This document shows, in pieces, positions 1 through 7,429 of a DNA stretch of 11,042 nucleotides. The stretch is from an uncultured Eisenbergiella sp. (GTDB taxonomy: Bacteria > Bacillota > Clostridia > Lachnospirales > Lachnospiraceae), in the NCBI GenBank assembly GCA_948960675.1, contig CARDPF010000088.1, positions 1 to 11,042 on the forward strand, in the 5' to 3' direction. A program made the position numbers and the translations under genes. A model generated the notes under the pieces. That model was not told where the DNA came from and searched no databases. It was given only the letters and a program-made list of their open reading frames with translations. Each line of letters starts with the position of its first letter. The first letter of the stretch is position 1.

Positions 1-264
1 TGTTACGAAGGAGAGATTCAGGGTTGTGAGATACGCATCAGGCAAGAGGAAAAACCGGAATTGCTTGGGGACCGCATTTACCTATATACGGACAAAAACC
101 GGGAAGTGCTGCCCTTTTTGGTAAAACAGACACAATACCGGGATGGCGTGCTGCATATCATACTGTGCGAAGAACAAAAGCAGTTTCACGGCAGGGTGAC
201 GGTGGAGACGGTATCCGCAAAGTGTACGCTTTTGCAGAAGGTATTTGCAAAGGCAGGGAGATAG
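1..264 (+). CDS. C-terminal fragment, possible HlyD-like transport adaptor
   Basis: This is the 3' end of a gene whose start lies before the window. The frame is open from base 1 and ends at TAG 262-264, giving 87 residues. The visible part is rich in beta-strand-like stretches (GDRIYLY, LPFLVKQTQ, GVLHIILCE, GRVTVETV) and ends in a basic tail, LLQKVFAKAGR. A beta-rich domain closing in a short basic tail resembles the C-terminus of HlyD/RND-type membrane-fusion proteins, which link an ABC exporter to the cell envelope. The two ABC exporter genes directly downstream support that reading. No diagnostic motif survives in the fragment, so the family is inferred mainly from context. It could equally be another exported or accessory protein of the same cluster. 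That it is coding is well supported; the identity is not. Confidence 0.5.
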   Translation, partial: CYEGEIQGCEIRIRQEEKPELLGDRIYLYTDKNREVLPFLVKQTQYRDGVLHIILCEEQKQFHGRVTVETVSAKCTLLQKVFAKAGR

Positions 265-265
265 C

Positions 266-308
266 GGTTTTCGGATACGCAACGGACAGCGCAGAAACGG
301 GGGAAACC
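266..308 (+). promoter_or_regulatory. Possible RNA stem masking the ribosome site of the first ABC gene
   Basis: GGTTTTC at 266-272 can pair with GGAAACC at 302-308 (seven pairs, one of them G-U). The right arm covers part of the weak Shine-Dalgarno GGGGGA (299-304) and ends at the base before the ATG at 309. If it forms, it would restrain translation of the first ABC protein. The loop is long (29 nt), so a chance match is possible. Confidence 0.22.
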
Positions 309-2030
309 ATGAAGAAAAAGCTGCATTATTTTGATGCGATCCGCTTTTTGGCGCGGTATATGAAGGCATATAAAAAGAACTTTATCATGTTTTACGCAGG
401 GTGGCTGACCGATTCGGTTTTGGCCATTGTCATGCCGGTTCTGTTTGGGATTATGATAGACGAGGTGGTATATTACCGGAATCTGGATTGTTTTGTGAGG
501 GTTGCATTGGTTTTTCTGCTATGCATCTTGTTTTCCGGAGGGCTGTACTTTTTACTGTATGCCCAGCACGGATACCTGATGAACATGTTTGTATTTTCGG
601 TGCGCAGGGATGTTTTTGGGCATCTGCAAAAATGTGACGCCCAATATCTGACCGGCGCTTCTACCGGGGAAATCCTTGCGGTACTGCAGGAGTATCCCAG
701 CGAGTGTATGCACTTTATTATCCGGAATATGATTCACCTCTATAACGGCATACTGATGGCCGTCCTGTATGGAGTCTATCTGGTAATCATCGACTGGCGT
801 ATTGGCCTGATCGCCTTTTTGGCCGCAGCACTTTGTGTGGTGGTAAATATATGGTTTAAGGAAAAAATCGGGGATCTGGGACAAAAGGAACGAAAGGCCT
901 ACGGGGAATACATCAGCTGGATGTATGAAGTGATCACGGCACTGCGGGATATACGTATGCTGGGCAGTCAGGGAAAAATAGAAAGGCAGTATGGGGAAAA
1001 GCAGGAGGCGGTTTTTCAAACCGGCATAAAAAGCAGTATTTTGGTTCTTACTTCCCAAAATGCGACCGCCTTTGTAGGCCTTTCGATCCGGCTGCTCATC
1101 TATGCCATATCCGCCTATTTGGCCGCAGGCGGAAATATAACGCTGGGCACTTTGACCGTTATTTTTAGCTTTTATGAGAAGTTCTCCCATAAAATCGGCC
1201 AAATCAGCCAAAATATTCTGGATGCGAAAAAGCGCGTGGCGTACATACAATGCATTTATGATTTCCTATTGACCAAAGAAGAACCCGAAGGAACTGCGAA
1301 TCTGCATATCGTGCAGGGCGGGATAGAATTTTCCAACCTTTCTTTCGGGTATGAAGATTGCCAAGAGGTGCTTACCGATATCACGTTTACGGTTCAGCCC
1401 GGGGAGCATGTGGCAGTCGTGGGAAAAAGCGGCTGCGGAAAAACGACGCTTGCGTATCTGCTTGTGGGATTTTACCGGGCAAAGGAGGGGTTTATTGCGG
1501 TCGACCAACAGAAGCTGGGGGAATGCAGCCTAAAATCCGTGCGCAGAAATATCGGTTATGTCCAGCAGGACGTTTTGGTGTTCGACGGAACCATCCGCGA
1601 TAATCTGCTGCTGGGAAACCTGCGCGCCACGCCGGAACAGATCCGGCAGGCATACCGGGCAGCGGGGTTGGAGGCATTTATCAATTCCCTGCCCCAGGGC
1701 GTAGATACCGTAATAGGAAGCCGGGGAAGTGGATTGTCCGGCGGGCAGAAGCAGAGGATTGCAATTGCACGGATTTATTTGAAAAATCCTAAAATCGTCA
1801 TTTTCGACGAAGCGACGTCTGCGCTTGACAGCCAGACGGAGGCGGAAATCCATCTGGCATGGAAAAAGGCGCTTGTCGGGAAGACGGCGATTATGATATC
1901 CCACCGGCAAAGCTCCGTGATGCTGTGCGACAGGGTAATTGTGCTGGAGAACGGACGGATCGCAGAAACCGGAAGTCCCCAAAAAATGGCAAGGGAAAGC
2001 GAAAGGTTCCAAAAGCTTTTCGGCCATTAG
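309..2030 (+). CDS. ABC exporter half-transporter 1 (membrane domain plus ATPase)
   Basis: A 573-residue type IV (ABCB-like) half-transporter: a six-helix membrane domain fused to a nucleotide-binding domain, expected in the cytoplasmic membrane and using ATP to export a substrate. Likely helices lie near residues 24-50, 61-86, 140-161, 164-183, 246-275 and 278-298. In the ATPase domain, Walker A GKSGCGKTT has its lysine at 378, the signature LSGGQ is at 476-480, Walker B is IVIFDE with Asp500 and catalytic Glu501, followed by TSALD, and the switch histidine is His532. All are canonical, so the site should be active. There is no N-terminal C39 peptidase domain, so it would not itself process leader peptides. 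The ATG at 309 is chosen because the membrane domain begins just after it; an in-frame ATG at 165 would lie inside the upstream gene. The best partner is the next gene. Substrate unknown; a peptide or drug is possible. Confidence 0.93.
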   Translation: MKKKLHYFDAIRFLARYMKAYKKNFIMFYAGWLTDSVLAIVMPVLFGIMIDEVVYYRNLDCFVRVALVFLLCILFSGGLYFLLYAQHGYLMNMFVFSVRRDVFGHLQKCDAQYLTGASTGEILAVLQEYPSECMHFIIRNMIHLYNGILMAVLYGVYLVIIDWRIGLIAFLAAALCVVVNIWFKEKIGDLGQKERKAYGEYISWMYEVITALRDIRMLGSQGKIERQYGEKQEAVFQTGIKSSILVLTSQNATAFVGLSIRLLIYAISAYLAAGGNITLGTLTVIFSFYEKFSHKIGQISQNILDAKKRVAYIQCIYDFLLTKEEPEGTANLHIVQGGIEFSNLSFGYEDCQEVLTDITFTVQPGEHVAVVGKSGCGKTTLAYLLVGFYRAKEGFIAVDQQKLGECSLKSVRRNIGYVQQDVLVFDGTIRDNLLLGNLRATPEQIRQAYRAAGLEAFINSLPQGVDTVIGSRGSGLSGGQKQRIAIARIYLKNPKIVIFDEATSALDSQTEAEIHLAWKKALVGKTAIMISHRQSSVMLCDRVIVLENGRIAETGSPQKMARESERFQKLFGH

Positions 2031-2045
2031 CAAAGCATGTGCTAC

Positions 2046-2061
2046 GCCCGCTAAAGCGGGC
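2046..2061 (+). other. Intercistronic hairpin between the two ABC genes
   Basis: A perfect 6-bp GC-rich inverted repeat: GCCCGC (2046-2051), loop TAAA, GCGGGC (2056-2061). It sits in the 56-base gap between the two ABC genes. No T-run follows, so it is not a standard terminator. Such hairpins in operons can protect or process mRNA, or tune translation of the next gene; that role is inferred. AGGAAGG follows directly at 2062-2068. Confidence 0.4.
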
Positions 2062-2086
2062 AGGAAGGTTAAAATCGGGAAAACAA

Positions 2087-3739
2087 ATGGGATATCGTTA
2101 TAAGGTTTTACATTGCTTATATCCTTATACCACGGGGGTGAGGCGATACTGGCTGGTTATGCTTGTGTCCGGTATTGCGGCGACGGGACTGGGTTTTGTG
2201 ACGCCTATCCTATACAAGTCTTTTGTAAACGACGTCATCCTGCGGGCCAAAGTAGGGAAAATGGGCGTGATTGTGATAGGATATTTGACCGTTTTTCTGG
2301 CAGGGGCGGCGGCCGGGTATGTAAAAAACTGGGCGAGATATACATTGGTCAACTCTACGACCTACCGTGTCAGGCAAAGGATTCTGCGTCATTTTTTCAA
2401 AATCGACTTTCCGGAATATGAGAAGGTCAGCGTGGGCGATTTGAAAATGCGCATAGAGGAGGATACTGCAAAGGTTGCCGCATTTGCCGACAGCCAGACG
2501 ATAGATTTGTTTTTGCACTATATTACCATGATCATCAGTGCCTGCGCCTTGTTACGGATACATGGCGTCCTTGCGGTATTTTCCATGACAGCGATCCCCC
2601 TGACGTTTTGGCTGGATCATCTCCTGAGTAGGCAGGAGAGAAAGCTTACGGACAGGTTCCGGGAAAACGGGCAGGAAACCGCCTCCTGGCTCCATGCCAT
2701 GGTGCAGGGCTGGCGGGAGGTCAAGGCACTGGATTTGTCCGTGCATGAAACAAGACGCTACTACCGGTTCCTCCATAAAGATATGCTTTGTAATGCAAAA
2801 TGGATCAATTACTGGACGGCCAGGGTGCTGATGATTCCCAAACTCAAGGATGAATTTTTCATGCAGTTTGGACTGTACTTTATTGGGGGATTTTTAATTA
2901 TTTCCGGAAATTTGCAAATAGGGGATTTGCTGGTGTTTGCCGTGTATCATGCAATGCTGTCCGACGCCATACAGGCCGCCTCCTTAGCAGATGCCGATCT
3001 GCGGTCCTGGATGCCGTGTACAGACAGGCTTATGGAGAGCCTGACAGGATGGGAATCCCAAAATCCGCGTGGGAAAGAAAGCGGGCAGATACCGGACCGG
3101 TCAAATACGATTGTGTTTGAAGATGTTTCTTTTTCCTATCCGGACACCGGTAAAGCCGTACTGGAACATTTTAATCTTACCATCAAAAAGGGGGAAAGGA
3201 TTGCAATCGTGGGAAAAAGCGGCTGCGGAAAAACGACTTTGCTAAAGCTTATGACCGGAATGCTCATACCTGATGAGGGAAAGGTTTCATTTTCCGGAAT
3301 GGATCTGCTACAGACTGACGTGGCGGCGATGCATGACAGAATCGGGTATATTATGCAGGAAAATGCATTGTTTCACACGACGATCCGGGAAAATCTGCTT
3401 TTGGCAAAAGAAAATGCCACCGAGCAGGAACTGTGGGAAGCCTGCAGACATGCCTGCATGGAGGAATTTGTTGCGGGGCTGGAGCAGGGGCTGGATACCG
3501 TTATCGGGGAGAAGGGAATCCGGCTTTCCGGGGGACAGAGGCAGAGGGTTGTCCTGGCAAGAATGTTTTTGCGCGATATCGACATCTTTATTTTTGACGA
3601 GGCTACCAGCGCATTGGATCCGTACACGGAGCACTTGGTACAGGAAGCCATCGCCAATATTCCCAAAGAAAAAACCGTCATCATAGTCGCGCACCGGGAA
3701 TCCGCAACCCAAATGTGCGACAGAATCGTAACATTGTAA
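2087..3739 (+). CDS. ABC exporter half-transporter 2, short C-terminus
   Basis: A 550-residue membrane-ATPase fusion of the same ABCB-like class, probably the partner of the preceding protein in a heterodimeric exporter. Predicted helices lie near residues 20-48, 58-80, 138-158, 160-180, 252-275 and 280-298. Walker A GKSGCGKTT has Lys382, the signature LSGGQ is at 480-484, Walker B is IFIFDE with Asp504 and Glu505, and the switch histidine is His536. Both partners therefore carry complete catalytic motifs, unlike heterodimers with one degenerate site. The protein stops at MCDRIVTL, only 14 residues after the histidine, while the first protein continues about 27 residues further with the usual ENGRIAETG-type end. 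The start at ATG 2087 fits the length of the N-terminal helix, but its ribosome site is poor: AGGAAGG lies about 18 bases upstream. A GTG at 2039 is a weaker alternative. The frame stays open back into the first ABC gene, but that part resembles nothing. Confidence 0.9.
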   Translation: MGYRYKVLHCLYPYTTGVRRYWLVMLVSGIAATGLGFVTPILYKSFVNDVILRAKVGKMGVIVIGYLTVFLAGAAAGYVKNWARYTLVNSTTYRVRQRILRHFFKIDFPEYEKVSVGDLKMRIEEDTAKVAAFADSQTIDLFLHYITMIISACALLRIHGVLAVFSMTAIPLTFWLDHLLSRQERKLTDRFRENGQETASWLHAMVQGWREVKALDLSVHETRRYYRFLHKDMLCNAKWINYWTARVLMIPKLKDEFFMQFGLYFIGGFLIISGNLQIGDLLVFAVYHAMLSDAIQAASLADADLRSWMPCTDRLMESLTGWESQNPRGKESGQIPDRSNTIVFEDVSFSYPDTGKAVLEHFNLTIKKGERIAIVGKSGCGKTTLLKLMTGMLIPDEGKVSFSGMDLLQTDVAAMHDRIGYIMQENALFHTTIRENLLLAKENATEQELWEACRHACMEEFVAGLEQGLDTVIGEKGIRLSGGQRQRVVLARMFLRDIDIFIFDEATSALDPYTEHLVQEAIANIPKEKTVIIVAHRESATQMCDRIVTL

Positions 3740-3752
3740 CATGAAGTTTTCG

Positions 3753-3782
3753 TTGACAGATATTTGGGGGGAGGGGTAGAAT
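3753..3782 (+). promoter_or_regulatory. Sigma-A-type promoter of rex
   Basis: TTGACA (3753-3758) matches the -35 consensus exactly, and TAGAAT (3777-3782) differs from TATAAT at one position, with an 18-bp spacer. It starts 14 bases after the second ABC gene stops and lies about 60 bases before the rex start, so it probably begins a new transcription unit. The spacer contains a run of six G, one A and four G (3766-3776). Confidence 0.7.
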
Positions 3783-3842
3783 AGAGAAGATATGGATTGG
3801 CTTACGCTGCGACGGGCGCATGGCGGGAAGGAAGAAGGGAAA

Positions 3843-4502
3843 ATGCCGGACAGGGGGATTTCGCAGGCCGTGATTGGCAGGCTTCCCAGATATTTCAGGT
3901 ATCTGGGGGAATTAAAGGATGAAGGCGTGGAGCGGATTTCTTCGCAGGAACTATCAGATCTGATGGGGGTGACGGCTTCGCAGATCCGGCAGGATTTTAA
4001 TAATTTCGGCGGCTTTGGGCAGCAGGGCTACGGTTACAATGTAGGATACCTTTATACGGAAATCGGTAAAATTTTGGGACTGGACAAGCCCCATCGGCTG
4101 ATCATAGTGGGGGCTGGCAACTTGGGGCTGGCCCTTGCCAATTATATGAATTTCGAGAGGCGGGGATTTATTCTTGCCGGGCTTTTTGATACCAATCCTG
4201 CGCTTTACCGAAAGTTGGTCCGGGGGATTCCGGTGCGTCCCATGGAAGAAATGGCGGAATTTGTGCGCAGTCAGAATGTAGATATCGCGGTGCTCACGGT
4301 TCCGAAAAACCAGGCGGTAGGGGTGGCAGGGCAGCTTGTGGGGAGCGGCATCAGGGCGATTTGGAATTTTGCCCATGTGGATTTGGCTGTGCCAAAGGGG
4401 GTGCAGGTGGAAAACGTGCACCTTACGGACAGCCTCATGCGGCTTTCTTACAATATAAACCGGTATGAACAGGAAAATTGTAGGTCAGGAATGCATACGT
4501 AA
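3843..4502 (+). CDS. rex: Redox-sensing transcriptional repressor Rex
   Basis: Rex is a cytoplasmic homodimeric repressor that senses the NADH/NAD+ ratio: NADH binding releases it from operators in front of fermentation and redox genes. The 219-residue product has an N-terminal winged-helix domain (about 10-75) with the family pattern LPRYFRYL, ISSQELSDLMGVTASQIRQD and then FGGFGQQGYGYNV. A Rossmann NAD-binding domain follows, with GAGNLG at 90-95 after the strand LIIVG. The late segments IWNFAHVDL and NRYEQE also fit the family, as does the length. The ATG at 3843 is preferred because AAGGA at 3828-3832 lies about 10 bases upstream and the protein then begins like known Rex proteins. An in-frame ATG at 3792 would add 17 atypical residues. 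It has its own promoter, and nnr follows 71 bases after its stop. I see no clear Rex palindrome (TTGTTAAN4TTAACAA type) in its promoter, so autoregulation is not evident. Confidence 0.96.
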   Translation: MPDRGISQAVIGRLPRYFRYLGELKDEGVERISSQELSDLMGVTASQIRQDFNNFGGFGQQGYGYNVGYLYTEIGKILGLDKPHRLIIVGAGNLGLALANYMNFERRGFILAGLFDTNPALYRKLVRGIPVRPMEEMAEFVRSQNVDIAVLTVPKNQAVGVAGQLVGSGIRAIWNFAHVDLAVPKGVQVENVHLTDSLMRLSYNINRYEQENCRSGMHT

Positions 4503-4573
4503 GCAGGCTTGTGTGGACTGTTATGAAGAGAATGCGCCTTTCCTGAAAATATGGAAAAGAAATGGAGAAGAGA

Positions 4574-6133
4574 ATGGAGGCTTTGGTAACGGCTGAGGAA
4601 ATGCGCCGGTATGACGAAAATACCAGCGTGCATTATGGCCTGCCGTCCATTGTGCTGATGGAACGCGCGGCGCTGGCCTGTCTGGATATTCTGCTGCGGC
4701 GTGAAAGAAAACTTTACAAGGCATTTGGGAAAAAAAGGAAGGGTACGGCCAAGTGCAGGGTGGCGAGGCGGGTGCTGGTGCTGGCGGGAACGGGAAACAA
4801 CGGCGGGGACGGTTTTTCGTTGGGGCGCCTGCTTATGCAGGAAGGGTTTGCCGTGGATTTTGTGCTGGCAGGGGACGCGCAAAAAGCTACAGCGCAGACC
4901 CTTTTGCAAATGAAGATGGTACAAAACTACGGTGCAAAAATCGGGGGCAATCTTCCCAAAGGGGAATATGATATTATCATAGACGCCCTTTTGGGCGTGG
5001 GCTTGACCAGACCGGTCACTGGCTTTTACCGGGAGTGTGTGGAATACATTAATGCAAGCAGGGCATTTGTGCTTTCTGTGGATATGCCCTCCGGGATCCA
5101 TGCGGACAACGGGCATGTTCTGGGAGCAGCCGTGCATGCCGATGTCACGGTAACTTTTGGGTTTCGCAAGCTGGGGCTTGTTTTGTACCCGGGGGCGGCA
5201 TATGCAGGGAAACTGTATTGTGCGGCGGTCGGAATCACCAAAGAGAGCTTTTTGGGGGAGCCGCCCGGCGCGTTTACGCTTTTGGGGAATGTAGCGCAAT
5301 GGATGCCCAAGCGTGACCGTGTCGGCAATAAAGGGACTTTCGGCAAAGTCGCGCTGTTGGCGGGAAGCGCAAAGATGGCCGGGGCGGCGCTTTTGGCGGG
5401 AAAAGGGGCTTTTGCCTGCGGATGCGGTATGGTAAAGATTGTGGGCCCCCTGGAAAACCGGGCGGTTTTGAATCAGGCCCTGCCGGAAGCCATGGTTACG
5501 GACGACATTTGCGAGGCGGCCGGGTGGGCGGATGTGCTGGCGGCCGGGCCGGGGCTTGGCACACAGGAGGAGGCGCAAAGGCAGCTGGCCTTTATTATAG
5601 AAGAAACCCGGCAGCCGCTGGTTCTGGATGCGGACGCTGTCAATCTGCTGGCACAAAAGCGTAAATTGCTGGAAAGGCTGATTTTACTCCAGCAAAAGGA
5701 AGAATCGCAAAGATCGCTGGTCTTAACGCCCCATCCCGGGGAACTGGCGAGGCTTTGTGGCTGCAGTATCGGGGAGGTTTTAGAAGATCCCGTTTTTTGG
5801 GTGAGAAAATGGGCCAAAAACCTGCAGGCGGTGGTGCTGTGCAAGGGAGCCGCAACGTGTGTGGCAAATCCGGATGGAAAACTGTATGTCAATGGCAGCG
5901 GAAACAGCGGTATGGCAACGGCAGGCAGCGGAGATGTGCTGACAGGAATGGTGGCATCCCTTGCCGCGCAGGAGAAGGATGGGTTTTGGGCGTCCTGTAT
6001 AGGCGTTTATCTCCATGGACTGGCCGGGGATCTGGCGGCACGTAAAAAAAGTGTATATGGCATGAAAGCCGGGGACATTGCCGAAATGGTTCCAAAGGTT
6101 TTAAAAAGGGCTAATAAGAGGGAAGGAATATGA
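4574..6133 (+). CDS. nnr: Bifunctional NAD(P)H-hydrate epimerase/dehydratase
   Basis: This enzyme repairs NADHX and NADPHX, the hydrated, damaged forms of NAD(P)H. The N-terminal YjeF/NnrE domain (about 1-225) interconverts the R and S hydrates. The C-terminal NnrD domain (about 235-515) dehydrates the S form using ADP or ATP. In the 519-residue product, the epimerase motif GTGNNGGDG is at 72-80 and VDMPSGIHAD follows in the same domain. The dehydratase domain shows GNKGTFGKVALLAGS, TPHPGE at 385-390 and the nucleotide-binding GSGDVLTG at 451-458 with the likely catalytic Asp454. The start at 4574 is favoured by GGAG at 4564-4567, six bases upstream, and by the family opening (VTAEEMRRYD); ATG 4562 would add four residues. 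It overlaps alr by four bases (ATGA), so the two are probably translationally coupled. Residues 42-66 form an unusually basic stretch before the first Rossmann strand. The epimerase half is often confused with a sugar kinase in automatic annotation. Confidence 0.95.
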   Translation: MEALVTAEEMRRYDENTSVHYGLPSIVLMERAALACLDILLRRERKLYKAFGKKRKGTAKCRVARRVLVLAGTGNNGGDGFSLGRLLMQEGFAVDFVLAGDAQKATAQTLLQMKMVQNYGAKIGGNLPKGEYDIIIDALLGVGLTRPVTGFYRECVEYINASRAFVLSVDMPSGIHADNGHVLGAAVHADVTVTFGFRKLGLVLYPGAAYAGKLYCAAVGITKESFLGEPPGAFTLLGNVAQWMPKRDRVGNKGTFGKVALLAGSAKMAGAALLAGKGAFACGCGMVKIVGPLENRAVLNQALPEAMVTDDICEAAGWADVLAAGPGLGTQEEAQRQLAFIIEETRQPLVLDADAVNLLAQKRKLLERLILLQQKEESQRSLVLTPHPGELARLCGCSIGEVLEDPVFWVRKWAKNLQAVVLCKGAATCVANPDGKLYVNGSGNSGMATAGSGDVLTGMVASLAAQEKDGFWASCIGVYLHGLAGDLAARKKSVYGMKAGDIAEMVPKVLKRANKREGI

Positions 6134-7302
6134 AGGGTATTTCCAGGGTTTTTGCGGAAATAGATTTGGATATCTTTAAACAGAATGTAGAGGCCATTGC
6201 GGATCGTGTGGATCCTAAAACAGCCCTGATCGGGGTGATCAAGGCAGACGGCTACGGGCATGGCGCTGTGCCGCTGGCAAGGGAATTGGAGGCGCAAAAA
6301 AAAGTGTCAGGCCTTGCCGTGGCGACGGTGGAAGAAGGAGTTGCCCTGCGCAGGGCGGGCATCCAAAAGCCGCTTTTGGTGCTTGGCTATACGTTTCCGG
6401 ATGAGTATGAAGCCATGCTGCAGGCGGATATTTGTGCGACGGTATTTACCGATGAGATGCTTGTAAACATGAGCGATGCAGCGGTACGGGCGCATAAAGA
6501 AATGCGGGTACATATTGCGGTGGATACCGGGATGTCCAGAATCGGCATCCGTCCGGATGACACAGGGCTTGCTTTTGTCAGGCGTGCCCATGACACAAAA
6601 GGGATTTGTGTGGAGGGGATTTTCACGCACTTTGCCAGGGCGGATGAGGCGGATAAGACCTGGGCCGACATACAACTGCATGCTTTTTGCGGATTCCTTT
6701 CCCGGATAGAGAGGGAACTTGGATTGACCATACCGGTCAAACACTGTTCCAACAGCGCGGCCATCATGGAAATGCCAAAGGCCAACCTGGACGCGGTGCG
6801 GGCCGGAATCATTCTGTACGGGCTTATGCCTTCCGATGAGGTAAATCCGGATGCCATCAGCCTGCGCCCGGTTCTTTCCCTTTACAGCCATATTGCCTAC
6901 ATAAAAGATTTGGAAGCCGGCAGACAGGTCAGCTACGGGGGAACCTATACCACGGCAAAGCCCATGCGGGTGGCGACGATCCCGGTGGGGTATGGGGACG
7001 GCTATCCGAGGGGACTGTCCAATTGCGGGGACGTTTTGATAGGGCAAAAGCGCGCCAGGATTTTAGGGCGTGTCTGCATGGATCAGTTTATGGTGGACGT
7101 GACGGATATTCCGCAGGCCTGCGTAGGGCAGAAGGTCACGCTGATCGGGCAGGACGGCGTAGAACGCATTACCATGGAGGAACTTGGCAGGCTGTCCGGA
7201 CGTTTCAATTATGAACTGGCGTGCTGCTTAGGCCCCCGGATCCCCCGGATTTATAAAAAGGCGGGAAAACAGTGTGATTTTCTTTCACAACCTGCGCAGT
7301 AA
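6130..7302 (+). CDS. alr: Alanine racemase
   Basis: A PLP enzyme that converts L-alanine to D-alanine for peptidoglycan, acting in the cytoplasm as a homodimer. The 390-residue product has the N-terminal TIM-barrel domain with the PLP lysine Lys38 in [10 protein letters not shown], and a C-terminal beta domain (about 250-380). The second catalytic base is probably Tyr269 in VSYGGTY, by comparison with Tyr265 of the Geobacillus enzyme, and Met317 lies in the [12 protein letters not shown] motif. [14 protein letters not shown], which closes the phosphate site, is also present. Length and motifs are normal, and the end (RIPRIYK) is typical with a short tail. Its ATG is inside the nnr stop region (ATGA), so start position and coupling are clear. 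The gene is followed by a mazF-type toxin, as in Bacillus subtilis, where alr precedes endoAI-endoA. Confidence 0.97.
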   Translation: MKGISRVFAEIDLDIFKQNVEAIADRVDPKTALIGVIKADGYGHGAVPLARELEAQKKVSGLAVATVEEGVALRRAGIQKPLLVLGYTFPDEYEAMLQADICATVFTDEMLVNMSDAAVRAHKEMRVHIAVDTGMSRIGIRPDDTGLAFVRRAHDTKGICVEGIFTHFARADEADKTWADIQLHAFCGFLSRIERELGLTIPVKHCSNSAAIMEMPKANLDAVRAGIILYGLMPSDEVNPDAISLRPVLSLYSHIAYIKDLEAGRQVSYGGTYTTAKPMRVATIPVGYGDGYPRGLSNCGDVLIGQKRARILGRVCMDQFMVDVTDIPQACVGQKVTLIGQDGVERITMEELGRLSGRFNYELACCLGPRIPRIYKKAGKQCDFLSQPAQ

Positions 7303-7325
7303 ATGGGCAAATCTGTCTGGGCTGT

Positions 7326-7355
7326 TGCAAAACATGCCTTGCGTGTGGTTTTGCA
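7326..7355 (+). repeat. Inverted repeat between alr and mazF
   Basis: TGCAAAAC (7326-7333) and GTTTTGCA (7348-7355) form a perfect 8-bp inverted repeat around a 14-base centre. It lies just upstream of the candidate mazF promoter. It could be an operator or an RNA hairpin in read-through transcript from alr. No T-run follows, so it is not a standard terminator. Confidence 0.4.
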
Positions 7356-7365
7356 GGGGTGAAAT

Positions 7366-7395
7366 TTTACCGTTTGGAATACCTTCCGATAAAAT
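7366..7395 (+). promoter_or_regulatory. Candidate mazF promoter
   Basis: TTTACC (7366-7371, four of six to the -35 consensus) and TAAAAT (7390-7395, five of six to the -10 consensus) are 18 bp apart. This would start transcription near 7402, about 40 bases before the mazF ATG. It is moderate only; mazF may also be transcribed from upstream together with alr. Confidence 0.35.
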
Positions 7396-7404
7396 GGGAA
7401 ATAC

Positions 7405-7429
7405 TTTGACTACTAAGATTTGGGTCAAA
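7405..7429 (+). promoter_or_regulatory. Inverted repeat next to the mazF ribosome site, possible operator
   Basis: TTTGAC (7405-7410) and GTCAAA (7424-7429) form a perfect 6-bp inverted repeat with a 13-base centre, directly before the Shine-Dalgarno GGGAGG (7431-7436). Just downstream of the candidate start site, it is well placed for an autoregulatory operator or a small hairpin that limits toxin translation. The function is inferred from position alone. Confidence 0.3.

Noticed and set aside
165..308. Earlier in-frame start for the first ABC protein
   Set aside because: It would overlap the upstream gene by 100 bases and add a non-membrane N-terminus unlike the family.
1859..2086. Earlier start for the second ABC protein inside the first ABC gene
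   Set aside because: The added residues are the out-of-frame reading of the first ABC gene's ATPase end and resemble nothing.
3740..3752. Terminator between the second ABC gene and rex
   Set aside because: No stable stem followed by a T-run can be drawn; only a very weak GAA/TTC pairing is present.
3733..3760. Possible Rex operator (TTGTAAC...GTTGACA) in front of rex
   Set aside because: The arms are not reverse complements and the spacing does not fit the TTGTTAAN4TTAACAA-type palindrome.
4448..5656. A 402-codon open frame on the minus strand across the end of rex and the nnr gene
   Set aside because: It lies opposite two well-identified genes, has no recognisable domain, is rich in Pro, His and Arg, and has no clear ribosome site. 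It is a shadow of the coding strand.
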